DNA of 24,432 nucleotides from Peptococcaceae bacterium BRH_c23 (GTDB lineage Bacteria; Bacillota_B; Desulfitobacteriia; Desulfitobacteriales; Desulfitobacteriaceae): positions 1 to 24,432 of the forward strand of contig LADV01000198.1 in assembly GCA_000961805.1 (NCBI GenBank), in the 5' to 3' direction. A program made the translations under genes and the position numbers. The first letter of the stretch is position 1. Each line of letters starts with the position of its first letter. A model generated the notes under the pieces. That model was not told the DNA's origin. It saw nothing but the letters and a program-made list of their open reading frames with translations, and did not search any database. Positions 1 to 7,240 of the stretch are shown piece after piece.

Positions 1-303
1 TATCGGAACTGTGCACTGTATGATTGGCCAGGGAATGTACGCGAGTTGCAGAACATAATAGAAAGGGCAGTGACTATGGTAGAGGGAAATACAATAAGTT
101 CGCAATTATTCCCGGAAAGATTGGCTAAATTATCAATTGATTTTCCTCATAATTCGGAGGCGTGCAAACTTAGAAATTTTAGGAAGACGTTAGAGCATGA
201 CGCTATTCAAGCGTGCATTGAAACATGTGGAGAAAATATGACCCAGGTGGCTAAAGAGCTAGGTATTTCTCGTGCTACACTTTATCGTCAATTCAAAGGT
301 TGA
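1..303 (+). CDS. Sigma-54-dependent transcriptional activator, C-terminal fragment (5' end outside window)
   Basis: The reading frame is open from base 1 and ends at TGA 301-303. The first residues, YRNCALYDWPGNVRELQNII, are the end of the AAA+ sigma-54 interaction domain, with the hallmark WPGNVREL motif. The last 40 or so residues form a Fis-type helix-turn-helix (NMTQVAKELGISRATLYRQF) that binds an upstream activating sequence. The protein would use ATP hydrolysis to open sigma-54 RNA polymerase complexes. Its sensory N-terminus and Walker motifs lie outside the window, so the signal cannot be named. No sigma-54 (-24/-12) promoter was recognised nearby. It reads toward the broken guaA fragment and is probably not part of the island. 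Family assignment is secure. Confidence 0.93.
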   Translation, partial: YRNCALYDWPGNVRELQNIIERAVTMVEGNTISSQLFPERLAKLSIDFPHNSEACKLRNFRKTLEHDAIQACIETCGENMTQVAKELGISRATLYRQFKG

Positions 304-439
304 AAGTTAAAATAAACTACCACGTGAAGGAATCATAGAAAACATGGATTTTAGTTAAAGAAATCGTATTTGACACACGAGATTATTCTCTCACCTTCAT
401 TTTACCAACTAAAATTAGTAAGCCGATAACGACAAAACA

Positions 440-482
440 GGGGTTTTGATGACGCTAAAAAGTAGAGAAATTCATAAACCCC
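440..482. repeat. Hairpin next to left guaA-end repeat, related to hairpin at 23787-23828
   Basis: GGGGTTT (440-446) pairs with AAACCCC (476-482); the pairing continues as TGA/TCA after a one-base bulge. The loop carries GACGCTAAAAAGT. The hairpin at 23787 has a different stem but nearly the same loop (GACGTCAAAAAGT) and the same flanks. It lies 58 bases from the guaA stop. There is no U-tract, so it is not a typical terminator. Bases 304-540 hold no gene. Confidence 0.6.
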
Positions 483-540
483 TACCAAATACTCAAACAC
501 CCCTCAAACCCTTACAAATCCAGCATTCGCAAGCCTTCCA

Positions 541-555
541 CCCTACTCCCACTCA
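541..555. repeat. Left copy of 15-bp guaA 3'-end direct repeat (putative att core)
   Basis: CCCTACTCCCACTCA is identical to 23933-23947. On the minus strand it reads (T)GAGTGGGAGTAG, the last codons Glu-Trp-Glu and stop of GMP synthase. The guaA 3' end is a recognised target for tyrosine-recombinase islands, so the pair most simply represents attachment-site cores. That role is inferred; the identity is seen directly. Confidence 0.65.
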
Positions 556-960
556 ATCGTTCCAGGAGGTTTCGAGGTAATATCATAAACCACCCTGTTA
601 ACCCCCTGCACTTCGTTCACAATCCACGAAGAGATGTTATGGAGGAACTTCATACGGGAGCCTGGCCCAGTCTGCCGTCATGGCATCTTCGCTGGTGACT
701 GCCCTCAAGATAATGGGGTACTCGTATGTACGACCATCTCCCATTACGCCGACACTTTTGATGGAAGGAAGTACTGCAAAGCTTTGCCATAATTCTCGAT
801 AGAGACCTGAGCTCCGGATTTCCTCTAAAATAACGGCATCCGCTTCCCGCAAAATATCTAGTTTTTCACGGGTTACTTCTCCAAGAATTCGAATTGCCAG
901 ACCTGGAATTCGAATAGCTAGACCCGTGAAAAAGACTTGGCGGTTTAGAAGTTTTCGAAT
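543..960 (-). pseudogene. guaA: guaA (GMP synthase) 3' fragment, truncated and frameshifted
   Basis: On the minus strand this encodes the GuaA dimerisation-domain end: [60 protein letters not shown], and after a shift [34 protein letters not shown] to TAG at 543-545 (read here in segments). An extra base at about 648 breaks the frame between PYE and FLHN. The 5' side ends abruptly near 945-960, and only about 130 of roughly 515 codons remain. GLAIRI is encoded twice in tandem (886-906 and 907-927), and a second 24-bp-period duplication lies at the broken end. An active GMP synthase (XMP to GMP) cannot be made from this copy, so a functional guaA must lie elsewhere. It is probably a relic of an attachment-site copy. 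Confidence 0.9.
886..927. repeat. 21-bp tandem duplication inside the guaA relic
   Basis: 886-906 and 907-927 share the pattern AATTCGAAT-GC-AGACC-G and are immediately adjacent. On the minus strand each encodes GLAIRI, which occurs once in normal GuaA. This looks like a replication-slippage duplication that has since diverged. Confidence 0.65.
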
Positions 961-981
961 ATTGCGGTTTAGAAGTTATCG
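940..981. repeat. 24-bp-period direct repeat at the guaA break point
   Basis: GCGGTTTAGAAGTTTTCG (940-957) recurs as GCGGTTTAGAAGTTATCG (964-981), with one mismatch in 18. It sits where guaA homology ends. The following 982-1234 is AT-rich and I see no gene there. Confidence 0.6.
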
Positions 982-1234
982 TTTACCAAACCAATTTTAC
1001 TATTTCCAGATAACTACTTCAACCTCTAGCTAATGACCTTGCTACAAAAATTAGTTATAGTATACAAGTCTATAGTAATGTTACACAACAAACATTTGTC
1101 ACATACAAAGATCTGTGGAAAGTCTGTTTCAATTGGCTTCTAGGGATCTTTGGTCTTGAGGCTCTTTAAACTTCATAGAATATACCATATTTACCAGCCA
1201 TACTTATCGTTTTGTAAGTATTCTAAACTCGCAA

Positions 1235-1261
1235 AGAAAAAAAGAGCTAAACAAATAGCTC
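1235..1261 (-). terminator. Rho-independent terminator of the darTG operon
   Basis: On the minus strand, GAGCTA (1261-1256) and TAGCTC (1249-1244) form a 6-bp stem around a 6-base loop, followed by an eight-T run interrupted by one C (1243-1235). It lies 16 bases past the DarG stop. Confidence 0.8.
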
Positions 1262-1277
1262 AAAAAACTTAGATAAC

Positions 1278-2333
1278 TTATTGAACGGCAAACTTTAGAA
1301 AGTCTAAACTTCTTAGATGTTTCCAAGTTGTCTCGATGTGACTTTCTTTAAACGTTGTACGTTTACGATCATTCCAATCATAAACCGCTTTGATAACTTC
1401 AGAAGGACTATGCACTATATTTGGGTTTTCTTTCATTGTCCAGTGCACAGTTGCTAATAGTTCCATTCCATATGGAGACTCGAACCCCATTATGATCTCC
1501 GAAACATGTTGAAGACGTTCAATAGACTCAGTTTGATCTTTTAAAAATTCTGTAGCTTTGGTAGCAGCCTCTTGTAACAGATACACTTGTACATCCTTTT
1601 TACGGCTACCATCGCCGACACCCCTAATGTAATGACCCTCTAAAACTTGTAATACAAAATTAAGATTTTCTGCGTATGGACCATAAGCACCTTTTTCAAA
1701 CTTAAGCTTGAGTGGCTCGCCAGCCTCCTGAAGGAAGTATGCAAGTTTTTGAACTTCCAATAAAGTCAGTCGATAGCCAGGAATTCCATATCTATCCATA
1801 AGCGAGATTAGTAAGGCCCTAGCCATTGTTAAGTGAGGCTTCTTAGTTGCTATTTTAATTTCCTCAGGTGCAGGGCTTCCTGAAGGAGCATATAAATAAA
1901 CTTTAACGTCAGGAATACTCTTAAAAGCCACTTCAATTTTTGTGCGAACTACATTCCAATCTAATCCTCCATTACCACACCCGAGCGGAGGAATAGCAAT
2001 GGAGTTTATCCCCAAGTCTTTAATTTCTTTAACTAAGGCAACTAAACCTGAATCGATATCTTCCATTCGGGAATTACCTTTCCAATGCCTCTTTGTAGGA
2101 AAGTTAATGATATATCTGGGGTTTACCAACAAACCACCGACTGACACTGTAAACATTTTGCCAGGTTTTACATTATTAGCTTTGCAAGCTTTGTTGTACT
2201 CAGTAAAGTTCTTAGGAAAGGCCTGTTTAAATTGTAAAGCAATACCCTTCCCCATAACCCCAACACAATTAACAGTATTAACCAAGGCCTCAACCTCGGC
2301 TGTTAAAAGATTACCCGTCTTTAGTTCGATCAG
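1278..2333 (-). CDS. darG: DarG macrodomain antitoxin (DNA ADP-ribosyl hydrolase)
   Basis: DarG removes the ADP-ribose that DarT places on thymidine in single-stranded DNA and also binds DarT. Residues 1-150 or so form a macrodomain with the DarG signature NTVNCVGVMGKGIALQFKQAFP and the second loop PPLGCGNGGLDW. The C-terminal half (from LTMARALLISLMDRYG) matches the DarT-binding/DUF4065-like part of long DarG proteins. The start is unusual. An ideal AAGGAGG (2348-2342) overlaps the darT stop, and 8 bases later comes an in-frame CTG (2333-2331) that gives the family-typical start M-I-E-L-K-T-G-N-L-L. A GTG at 2342 touches the Shine-Dalgarno, and ATGs at 2369-2402 lie inside darT without a site. 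I chose CTG; the true start is uncertain, the function is not. It is translationally coupled to darT. Confidence 0.9.
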   Translation of the reverse strand: MIELKTGNLLTAEVEALVNTVNCVGVMGKGIALQFKQAFPKNFTEYNKACKANNVKPGKMFTVSVGGLLVNPRYIINFPTKRHWKGNSRMEDIDSGLVALVKEIKDLGINSIAIPPLGCGNGGLDWNVVRTKIEVAFKSIPDVKVYLYAPSGSPAPEEIKIATKKPHLTMARALLISLMDRYGIPGYRLTLLEVQKLAYFLQEAGEPLKLKFEKGAYGPYAENLNFVLQVLEGHYIRGVGDGSRKKDVQVYLLQEAATKATEFLKDQTESIERLQHVSEIIMGFESPYGMELLATVHWTMKENPNIVHSPSEVIKAVYDWNDRKRTTFKESHIETTWKHLRSLDFLKFAVQ

Positions 2334-2346
2334 CTTTCTCACCTCC

Positions 2347-2979
2347 TTAGTAATACCATGTTGATCGAACATCAATTGGAATACTATATCCTGCATTTTC
2401 AATTATTGCTTTTACAGAACGAGCAATATTTGAATTGTAGACACCAATTACTTGAAAAAGATTCCAAGGGAAAAATTTGTGAACTAAAAATTCTGCCTGC
2501 CTACGTCGCTTACGATCTGGGTCTTGATCGGTGTCGTTCCAATATTGTGATTCCATTACGTCCCAATCTACTTCATCTAAATCTTGTAGATCATTATAAT
2601 AATTTGAGTAAGCCATTATCCCATGCCCATCAGTAAAGACCCAAGGCCTTACTCCATCAACTGCTTCTATGTTTGAAACGAGATGTAATATCGATCTTTG
2701 ACCATCATTATACCCTTGAACAAATCCTCTATTAATTGTGTAGAGCATAGGCGAACGGGGAGCAAAATAAAATGGAACATAGTCATGTAAAGTTCCGAAA
2801 GGTTGAACAGGTACTCGTTTATTACAACGACGATCCTGAATAGAATCATGAGCAATGTTAGTATAGGCTAGTCCATTTGTTTGCATAACAGAGTTGGCAT
2901 TTAATCCTCCGTCACTTAGTATAGCTTTTAAATTGTCCATTGCGGTTATATGATATATGGGAGTCAACTTTGGAGCCAA
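2347..2979 (-). CDS. darT: DarT, ssDNA thymidine ADP-ribosyltransferase toxin (DUF4433)
   Basis: DarT uses NAD+ to ADP-ribosylate thymidines in single-stranded DNA, which blocks replication; DarTG pairs act in anti-phage defence and growth control. The 210-residue length fits DarT. Visible family landmarks are YHIT (9-12) for NAD binding, the RR pair at 50-51 in DSIQDRRCNKRV, VPFYFAPRSPML (69-79), and the catalytic glutamate E163 in RRRQAEFLV. The start is TTG (2979-2977), with a plausible site (AAGAGG) upstream and no better alternative. The stop lies inside the Shine-Dalgarno region of darG, so toxin and antitoxin are coupled, with the toxin first. No truncation is seen, so the system looks intact. 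Confidence 0.95.
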   Translation of the reverse strand: MAPKLTPIYHITAMDNLKAILSDGGLNANSVMQTNGLAYTNIAHDSIQDRRCNKRVPVQPFGTLHDYVPFYFAPRSPMLYTINRGFVQGYNDGQRSILHLVSNIEAVDGVRPWVFTDGHGIMAYSNYYNDLQDLDEVDWDVMESQYWNDTDQDPDRKRRRQAEFLVHKFFPWNLFQVIGVYNSNIARSVKAIIENAGYSIPIDVRSTWYY

Positions 2980-3104
2980 TATTAGTACCTCTTATTCTAA
3001 ATTTTTATAAGTTACTAATACTACACTTGCCTTCTAAAAACCTCTTTCATAAGCTTAAATAAATATTAAAATTATTTTGTCCTAAATAGATGCAAATAAA
3101 CCAG

Positions 3105-3134
3105 AGGACTTCAACTCATAGAACATCGAAGTCC
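3105..3134. repeat. Inverted repeat in the darT leader
   Basis: GGACTTC (3105-3111) and GAAGTCC (3128-3134) are perfect inverted 7-mers lying between the darT promoter candidate and the darT start. It could be a leader hairpin or a repressor site. There is no T-tract, so I do not call it a terminator. Confidence 0.4.
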
Positions 3135-3166
3135 CAATTCCGAACACTTGTTTGGTTTGCAACTAT

Positions 3167-3199
3167 ATTATACAAGATTTTTATCGATTTGTGTTAACT
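3167..3199 (-). promoter_or_regulatory. Candidate promoter for darTG
   Basis: On the minus strand a perfect TATAAT (3172-3167) is preceded by a weak TTAACA about 19 bases upstream. This gives a leader of roughly 180 bases before the darT TTG. The -10 is good and the -35 is poor. The rest of 2980-3300 shows nothing else. Confidence 0.4.
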
Positions 3200-3309
3200 T
3201 TTTGCTCCTTACGAGAAAAAGTTTATGCTTCCCTAAGTGAAGCAACTTGAGTAATTCGAATATCGATAAAACTCTTCAATGTAACACAACCCCAGCGAGT
3301 TGCATTCGC

Positions 3310-3350
3310 AAATCCCTGGAACGCCTGATATCAGAGGCTTCCAGGGATTT
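3310..3350. repeat. Perfect 12-bp inverted repeat upstream of the recombinase gene
   Basis: AAATCCCTGGAA (3310-3321) and TTCCAGGGATTT (3339-3350) flank a centre that contains the palindrome CTGATATCAG. It lies 88 bases before the recombinase ATG and has no T-run on the plus strand. It could be a recombinase core site, an operator or a leader hairpin. Its role is unknown. Confidence 0.65.
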
Positions 3351-3438
3351 CTTGTATCCAAGGGCATTTCCAACCCCTCCGAACATGACATAACCCCCGC
3401 CACCAGCCAATAAGGCACATAGCGAAAGGAGCGCAAAA

Positions 3439-3999
3439 ATGGAATACGTCCAGCCAATTAGAGACAAAAAGGCCCTAGAAACTATGAAGAAGATCCTAAG
3501 ATCAAGTAACCAAAGAGATTACTGTCTCTTCGTCCTCGGCATTAATTCGGGGCTACGCATAAGCGATCTTTTAACCCTTACGGTAGCTTCAGTTTGCGAT
3601 GACAAAGGCAAGATCAAAGACCGCATAGTTATCAGGGAGAAGAAGACCAACAAGCTGAAAGACTTTCCCCTAGGAGAAACCTCGAAGAAGGCCTTGAAAG
3701 AGTATGTGGTTACCTTAAAACCTGGGCAAGCACTATTCGCCAGTCGAAAAGGATACAAGCCAATTACGAGGCAGCAAGCTTATAGGATTCTCAATGATGC
3801 TGCCAGAGCAATAGGTATCAAAGAGCAAATCGGGACTCATTCTCTTAGGAAGACCTTTGGCTACCACGCGTTCAAGGCCGGTGTAGATATTACACGGATC
3901 CAGAAGCTGCTTAACCATTCCTCTCCTAGTGTTACTTTAGCCTATATCGGGATTACGCAGGATGAATTGGACAATGTTTACATGAATCTTAATCTTTAG
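3439..3999 (+). CDS. Short tyrosine recombinase (XerC/XerD-like, catalytic domain only)
   Basis: This 186-residue site-specific recombinase would cut and rejoin DNA through a tyrosine-DNA intermediate. The catalytic set is visible: Arg in SGLRISDLL, the beta-hairpin Lys region EKKTNKLKD, HSLRKTFGYH (His and Arg), LLNHSSPSVTLAYIG (His and nucleophilic Tyr). It lacks the N-terminal core-binding domain of normal Xer or integrase proteins (about 300-400 residues). It belongs to the short single-domain recombinases often found in Firmicute plasmids and islands. GAAAGGAG lies just upstream of the ATG. The 12-bp inverted repeat in front could be its target or operator. It is far smaller than usual guaA-targeting integrases, so I do not credit it with integrating the island. 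Confidence 0.88.
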   Translation: MEYVQPIRDKKALETMKKILRSSNQRDYCLFVLGINSGLRISDLLTLTVASVCDDKGKIKDRIVIREKKTNKLKDFPLGETSKKALKEYVVTLKPGQALFASRKGYKPITRQQAYRILNDAARAIGIKEQIGTHSLRKTFGYHAFKAGVDITRIQKLLNHSSPSVTLAYIGITQDELDNVYMNLNL

Positions 4000-4103
4000 C
4001 CAATGCGTATTCGGATTCAAATATCAGTAGAAATAATATATTTTCAGCTGATTGGTTGTTGAATTGAACATGCTAGCCAACAGAGGGCAGGAGGAATACA
4101 AAA

Positions 4104-4151
4104 ATGTACATCGTAGAAATGAAATATCGCCGTACTAATTGGCGGGAATAA
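4104..4151 (+). CDS. 15-residue open frame with strong Shine-Dalgarno, probable gene remnant
   Basis: GGAGGAATACAAAAATG opens a frame reading MYIVEMKYRRTNWRE and then stops at TAA 4149-4151. The ribosome site is excellent, but the product is tiny. It ends five bases before the YqaJ-like C-terminal frame. It may be a leader peptide that loads ribosomes for the next frame, or the 5' stub of a deleted gene. Bases 4000-4090 show no other gene. Confidence 0.4.
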   Translation: MYIVEMKYRRTNWRE

Positions 4152-4155
4152 ATTT

Positions 4156-4593
4156 ATGTGGCATTATATTGCAAGGGATAACGACCTGATAGCAATGCTT
4201 ACCGCACTAGAAAAACGGTTCTGGCACAACGTTGAAACATTGACTCCCCCACCTATGGATGGGTCTGAGGCTTCTTCTGAATTACTTAGCCGACTGTATC
4301 CCAATGCAAATAATAAGACCCAAATTACCCGAGATGATGCTTTGCCCTTAATAACGCAATTCGAAGAAGCGCTCGATGCCGAAAAAACAGCATCAGAACG
4401 TAAAGACGAAGCGGCAAATAAGTTGAAAGCTTTAATGGGGGCGTATGAAATCTGTGTTGCCGGAGATCGAACAATCACCTGGAAAAACATTTCTTCGGAA
4501 CGGCTTGACTCAAAGGTCCTAAAATTAGAGCGACCCGAGATTTATTCCAAGTACGTTTCCAGGAACTCGTATAGACGATTCAGTATTAAATAA
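4156..4593 (+). CDS. C-terminal fragment of a YqaJ-type phage exonuclease/recombinase
   Basis: The 145 residues match only the C-terminal part of YqaJ-family alkaline exonucleases: the WHYIARDNDLI helix entry, then KRFWHNV, TPPPMDGSEASSELLSRLYP, an acidic/lysine-rich coiled stretch (EEALDAEKTASERKDEAANKLKALMG), and the conserved end VAGDRTITWKNISSERLDSKVL...PEIYSKYV...SYRRFSIK. The N-terminal PD-(D/E)XK nuclease core of about 180-200 residues is absent, so no 5'-3' exonuclease activity is expected. Intact homologues resect DNA for a partner annealing protein, and the next gene is a plausible partner. The ATG at 4156 has only a poor ribosome site (GGCGGG). This is either a decayed gene or a retained partner-binding tail. 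Confidence 0.72.
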   Translation: MWHYIARDNDLIAMLTALEKRFWHNVETLTPPPMDGSEASSELLSRLYPNANNKTQITRDDALPLITQFEEALDAEKTASERKDEAANKLKALMGAYEICVAGDRTITWKNISSERLDSKVLKLERPEIYSKYVSRNSYRRFSIK

Positions 4594-4608
4594 AGGGGAG
4601 TGTTACTA

Positions 4609-5436
4609 ATGTCCAATTTAAAGGCAAAGCTTTCCTCACAACTAAATAAGGTTGAAGTACAAAGCCTAAACGTCACCCAGGAGCCCTGTGCTATAGCGTC
4701 TATAGTCCCTGAAGACGAAACCACTGCCGTAGCTCATAATGCCCAGCTAATTCAAGTTGTTCCTGAATTCGCTCTGACCTTCAATGAAGCTAAGCAACGA
4801 CATGCCTCGTTAAGAAGCTTCGTTAAAGAATTGATGATACCTGGACTAGATTATGGCCTAATCCCTGGCTGTCAAAAACCTTCACTCCTAAAGCCTGGCG
4901 CAGAGAAACTTTGTGATATTTATGGGTTCTCTAAACTAATTGCTGTGTCCAATCGAATGGAGGATTGGCAGGATGGATTCTTTAGCTATGAGGTAAAAGC
5001 TACTCTAATAAATAAGAGGACAGGCCTTGTGGAAGCAGAAGGTGTTGGCTGCTGCAACTCCAAGGAACGAAAGTACAAAAAACAGGACGGTTTTAGCATA
5101 TCCAATACAATTCTCAAAATGGCCAAGAAACGAGCAATAGTGGATGCAGTCTTATCCGCCACTCGCTCATCTGGGATCTTCTCACAAGATATCGAGGACT
5201 TCAAAGAATATGAAGCTTCCCCTCCACTCCGTGCCCTTTCAGTTCAAGTAGATCAAATGGTTAGTAAAAAACAGCTAACAGATATCTTTACCCTGGTTAA
5301 CAATAAGCAGATTCCGATCGAGAAAGCTAAGTCTTTAATGGTAGAGCGATATAAATTTGATGAAAGTAGAAAACTTACATCCTCTCAAGCGGATGATTTC
5401 TTAGCTTATCTTAGGAACCTTAGGCAGGCAAATTAA
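4609..5436 (+). CDS. Probable phage/ICE recombination protein, possible ssDNA-annealing partner of YqaJ
   Basis: The 275-residue protein has no textbook motif. It carries a conserved block seen in mobile-element proteins, FVKELMIPGLDYGLIPGCQKPSLLKPGAEKLCDIYGF (about 80-115), followed by a beta-rich section (YEVKATLINKRTGLVEAEGVGCC) and a helix ISNTILKMAKKRAIVDAVL, an arrangement reminiscent of Rad52/ERF/RecT-type annealing proteins. The end (KKQLTDIFTLVNNKQIPIEKAKSLMVERY...LTSSQADDFLAYL) is a small helical domain like those ending RecT/Rad52-type phage proteins. The annealing role is inferred from this and from its place right after the YqaJ remnant. The start is ATG 4609, with AAGGGGAG 9 bases upstream; the in-frame GTG at 4600 touches the Shine-Dalgarno. 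Confidence 0.6.
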   Translation: MSNLKAKLSSQLNKVEVQSLNVTQEPCAIASIVPEDETTAVAHNAQLIQVVPEFALTFNEAKQRHASLRSFVKELMIPGLDYGLIPGCQKPSLLKPGAEKLCDIYGFSKLIAVSNRMEDWQDGFFSYEVKATLINKRTGLVEAEGVGCCNSKERKYKKQDGFSISNTILKMAKKRAIVDAVLSATRSSGIFSQDIEDFKEYEASPPLRALSVQVDQMVSKKQLTDIFTLVNNKQIPIEKAKSLMVERYKFDESRKLTSSQADDFLAYLRNLRQAN

Positions 5437-5455
5437 ACAATGCTAAGTTTTAAGA

Positions 5456-5481
5456 AAGTGGCTCACATAAGTGGGCCACTT
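5456..5481 (+). terminator. Intercistronic hairpin after the recombination gene
   Basis: AAGTGGCTCAC (5456-5466) pairs with GTGGGCCACTT (5471-5481) across an ATAA loop: 11 bp with one G-U pair. It is followed by CTTCAATTT, a poor U-tract, so it may be an attenuator or RNA-end protector rather than a full terminator. It lies 10 bases before the next Shine-Dalgarno. Confidence 0.6.
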
Positions 5482-5503
5482 CTTCAATTTAAAGGAGGCA
5501 ATC

Positions 5504-7168
5504 ATGATGGAAAACGTAACTATAAATGGAGTTCTGTACAGGTACTGTGAGCAGTTTGACGTAAATCTTACACTGCAATACGAAAACGAGCGCTGGAGTG
5601 AATGGCACATTATCAGGGAATTCATGAGCAATGCCCTGGATGCAGTTGGTGGTCAGATAGACGACTTTAGCCTTACTGAGGAAGATGGGTTTATTCACAT
5701 CCACGACCATGGGAACGGATACCCAATTAACTATGCTAAAAGAATTGGAGCAAGTTCCAAGAAGAATGAGGAGCAATCTATAGGCCAGTTTGGGGAAGGG
5801 ACTAAAATGGCAATATTAACCTGCTTAAGAAAAGGAATTTCTGTTAGATTGGCTAGTCAAAACTGGCTCATTATTCCAACATCAATGCCCGTTGAAGATG
5901 ACTTAGATGTGTTGTTTTTCGATATTTATCAGTCAGATCAAAGTATCCAGGGCTCTCTTGTCAGTATTGAGGCCATCCCAGAAATTAAAGTCATACTCAA
6001 GAACAAAGGGCAATATTTCCTTCAATTCAGCCCCCTATCCCCACTGTATGGTTCCATGAACCAAGGCATTTACCCAAGCCAGGGTAAGACAAAACTCTAT
6101 AACAAGGGCGTTTATATCAAAGATATCGATGCTTTATACACATACGGGATCTCTATCAGTCAACTTAACCGCGACAGGGATCTAATCGATGAAGAAAAGT
6201 TAAGCCAAAGGATCAGCGACATCTTGAATAATGCGGATAACCCCTCAGTAATTCAAAGTTACTTCGAAGAAAGCAGTCGCATTGCAAACGGGGTGAGTTT
6301 AAGCAATTACAAAGAATTAAAATACTCTCTTTATCCTGACTTAGAGGTTAGGCAGACTTGGGTTAATACGTTCTACTCCCTATTTGGCAGCAAAGCCATA
6401 ATCTCGACCAGTGATTTAGCTTCAAGGGAAGCTGAATGCTTAGGTCATACCCCTATTCGATTAGAATACTACGGGAGAACACTAGCAGATTTCATTGGAA
6501 TCCCCAAAGATATACACGTGATCTCAGATGATTATGAGTTTACCTGGACAGATGATCTCAATGACCACGAGGAAAAACGGCTCTCGTTATTTAACCAAGT
6601 GACTGAACTTCTTGATCTGCAATATCCAGAAACTGTTAGGGTCTTTGACACCTATGCTAAAAGCGAGAACGTTGTTGGTCTCTATAATCATGATAAGGAT
6701 GAGATCTATTTAAAGCGGGAGCGTTTAAGCGGCAACCTTGAAGAAGCCTTGGGAACCTTTATCCATGAACTCAACCATAAGTCTACAGGAGCAGACGATA
6801 CCGACAGAAAGTTTGCGGATGGTCTTTCTTCCTTAACGACAAGACTTGTTCTTCGGCTCATTAAGACTGTAGGTATACCCACAACCCTTAAACTAACCGA
6901 CAGGGGTTTTAAGCTGCCAAAAAGCTTCAGTTATCAGGCTGATAAGCTAATGAGCCATATCACTGCCATCGGAAATCAGATTATGATTCAGACCAACGGG
7001 CACATACTGAGCTCAAAACTAAGTGGGTTAAATTTAAAAGCCCATTGTTCTGAGAGACCAGTTACCTTCTATAAAGGAAACTTTTATATCAATATTCCAA
7101 ACTCTATCAGACAGTTTCTTCCGGAAGAGGTTTCCTTTAATGTGACGATCAACGCAGAACAAATCTAA
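5504..7168 (+). CDS. GHKL-type ATPase with C-terminal HExxH putative metallopeptidase motif
   Basis: The N-terminal third is a GHKL (HSP90/MutL/histidine kinase-type) ATP-binding fold: N-box E39-FMSNALDA, G1 box D68-HGNGYP, G2 box GQFGEGTKMA (94-103). A histidine-kinase dimerisation domain or HSP90 C-terminus is not recognisable. The middle (about 200-400) is unassigned. Near residue 421, FIHELNHKSTGADD fits HExxH, the zinc site of zincin metallopeptidases, in a helix preceded by a hydrophobic stretch as in real zincins. ATP binding is well supported; proteolysis is inferred. The length is 554 residues. AAAGGAGG precedes two possible ATGs (5504 or 5507, the latter better spaced). It sits in a plus-strand operon with recombination and DUF932 genes, suggesting a role in element maintenance or DNA handling. 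Hairpins lie on both sides. Confidence 0.8.
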   Translation: MMENVTINGVLYRYCEQFDVNLTLQYENERWSEWHIIREFMSNALDAVGGQIDDFSLTEEDGFIHIHDHGNGYPINYAKRIGASSKKNEEQSIGQFGEGTKMAILTCLRKGISVRLASQNWLIIPTSMPVEDDLDVLFFDIYQSDQSIQGSLVSIEAIPEIKVILKNKGQYFLQFSPLSPLYGSMNQGIYPSQGKTKLYNKGVYIKDIDALYTYGISISQLNRDRDLIDEEKLSQRISDILNNADNPSVIQSYFEESSRIANGVSLSNYKELKYSLYPDLEVRQTWVNTFYSLFGSKAIISTSDLASREAECLGHTPIRLEYYGRTLADFIGIPKDIHVISDDYEFTWTDDLNDHEEKRLSLFNQVTELLDLQYPETVRVFDTYAKSENVVGLYNHDKDEIYLKRERLSGNLEEALGTFIHELNHKSTGADDTDRKFADGLSSLTTRLVLRLIKTVGIPTTLKLTDRGFKLPKSFSYQADKLMSHITAIGNQIMIQTNGHILSSKLSGLNLKAHCSERPVTFYKGNFYINIPNSIRQFLPEEVSFNVTINAEQI

Positions 7169-7169
7169 T

Positions 7170-7202
7170 ATGGAGGCCACACGTTATCGTGATGGCCTCC
7201 AT
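7170..7202 (+). terminator. Strong hairpin terminator/attenuator after the GHKL gene
   Basis: ATGGAGGCCA (7170-7179) pairs with TGGCCTCCAT (7193-7202). An inner CACG/CGTG pairing around TTAT makes about 14 bp with one bulged A. TATATTTT follows. The stem begins two bases after the ATPase stop and closely resembles the hairpin at 8287-8321. Confidence 0.75.
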
Positions 7203-7240
7203 TATATTTTAGAACCAATATATTAAAGGGGGAAATAAAA

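Noticed and set aside
1942..2636. Plus-strand open frames across darTG
   Set aside because: They are antisense to well-supported darT and darG and lack motifs and ribosome sites.
3233..3467. Minus-strand open frames of about 60-75 residues around the 12-bp inverted repeat
   Set aside because: They overlap the recombinase start and show no domain; the inverted repeat explains part of the open stretch.
3439..3999. The short tyrosine recombinase as the guaA-site integrase of the island
   Set aside because: It lacks the arm- and core-binding domains of guaA integrases and is about 2.9 kb from the nearest guaA-end repeat.
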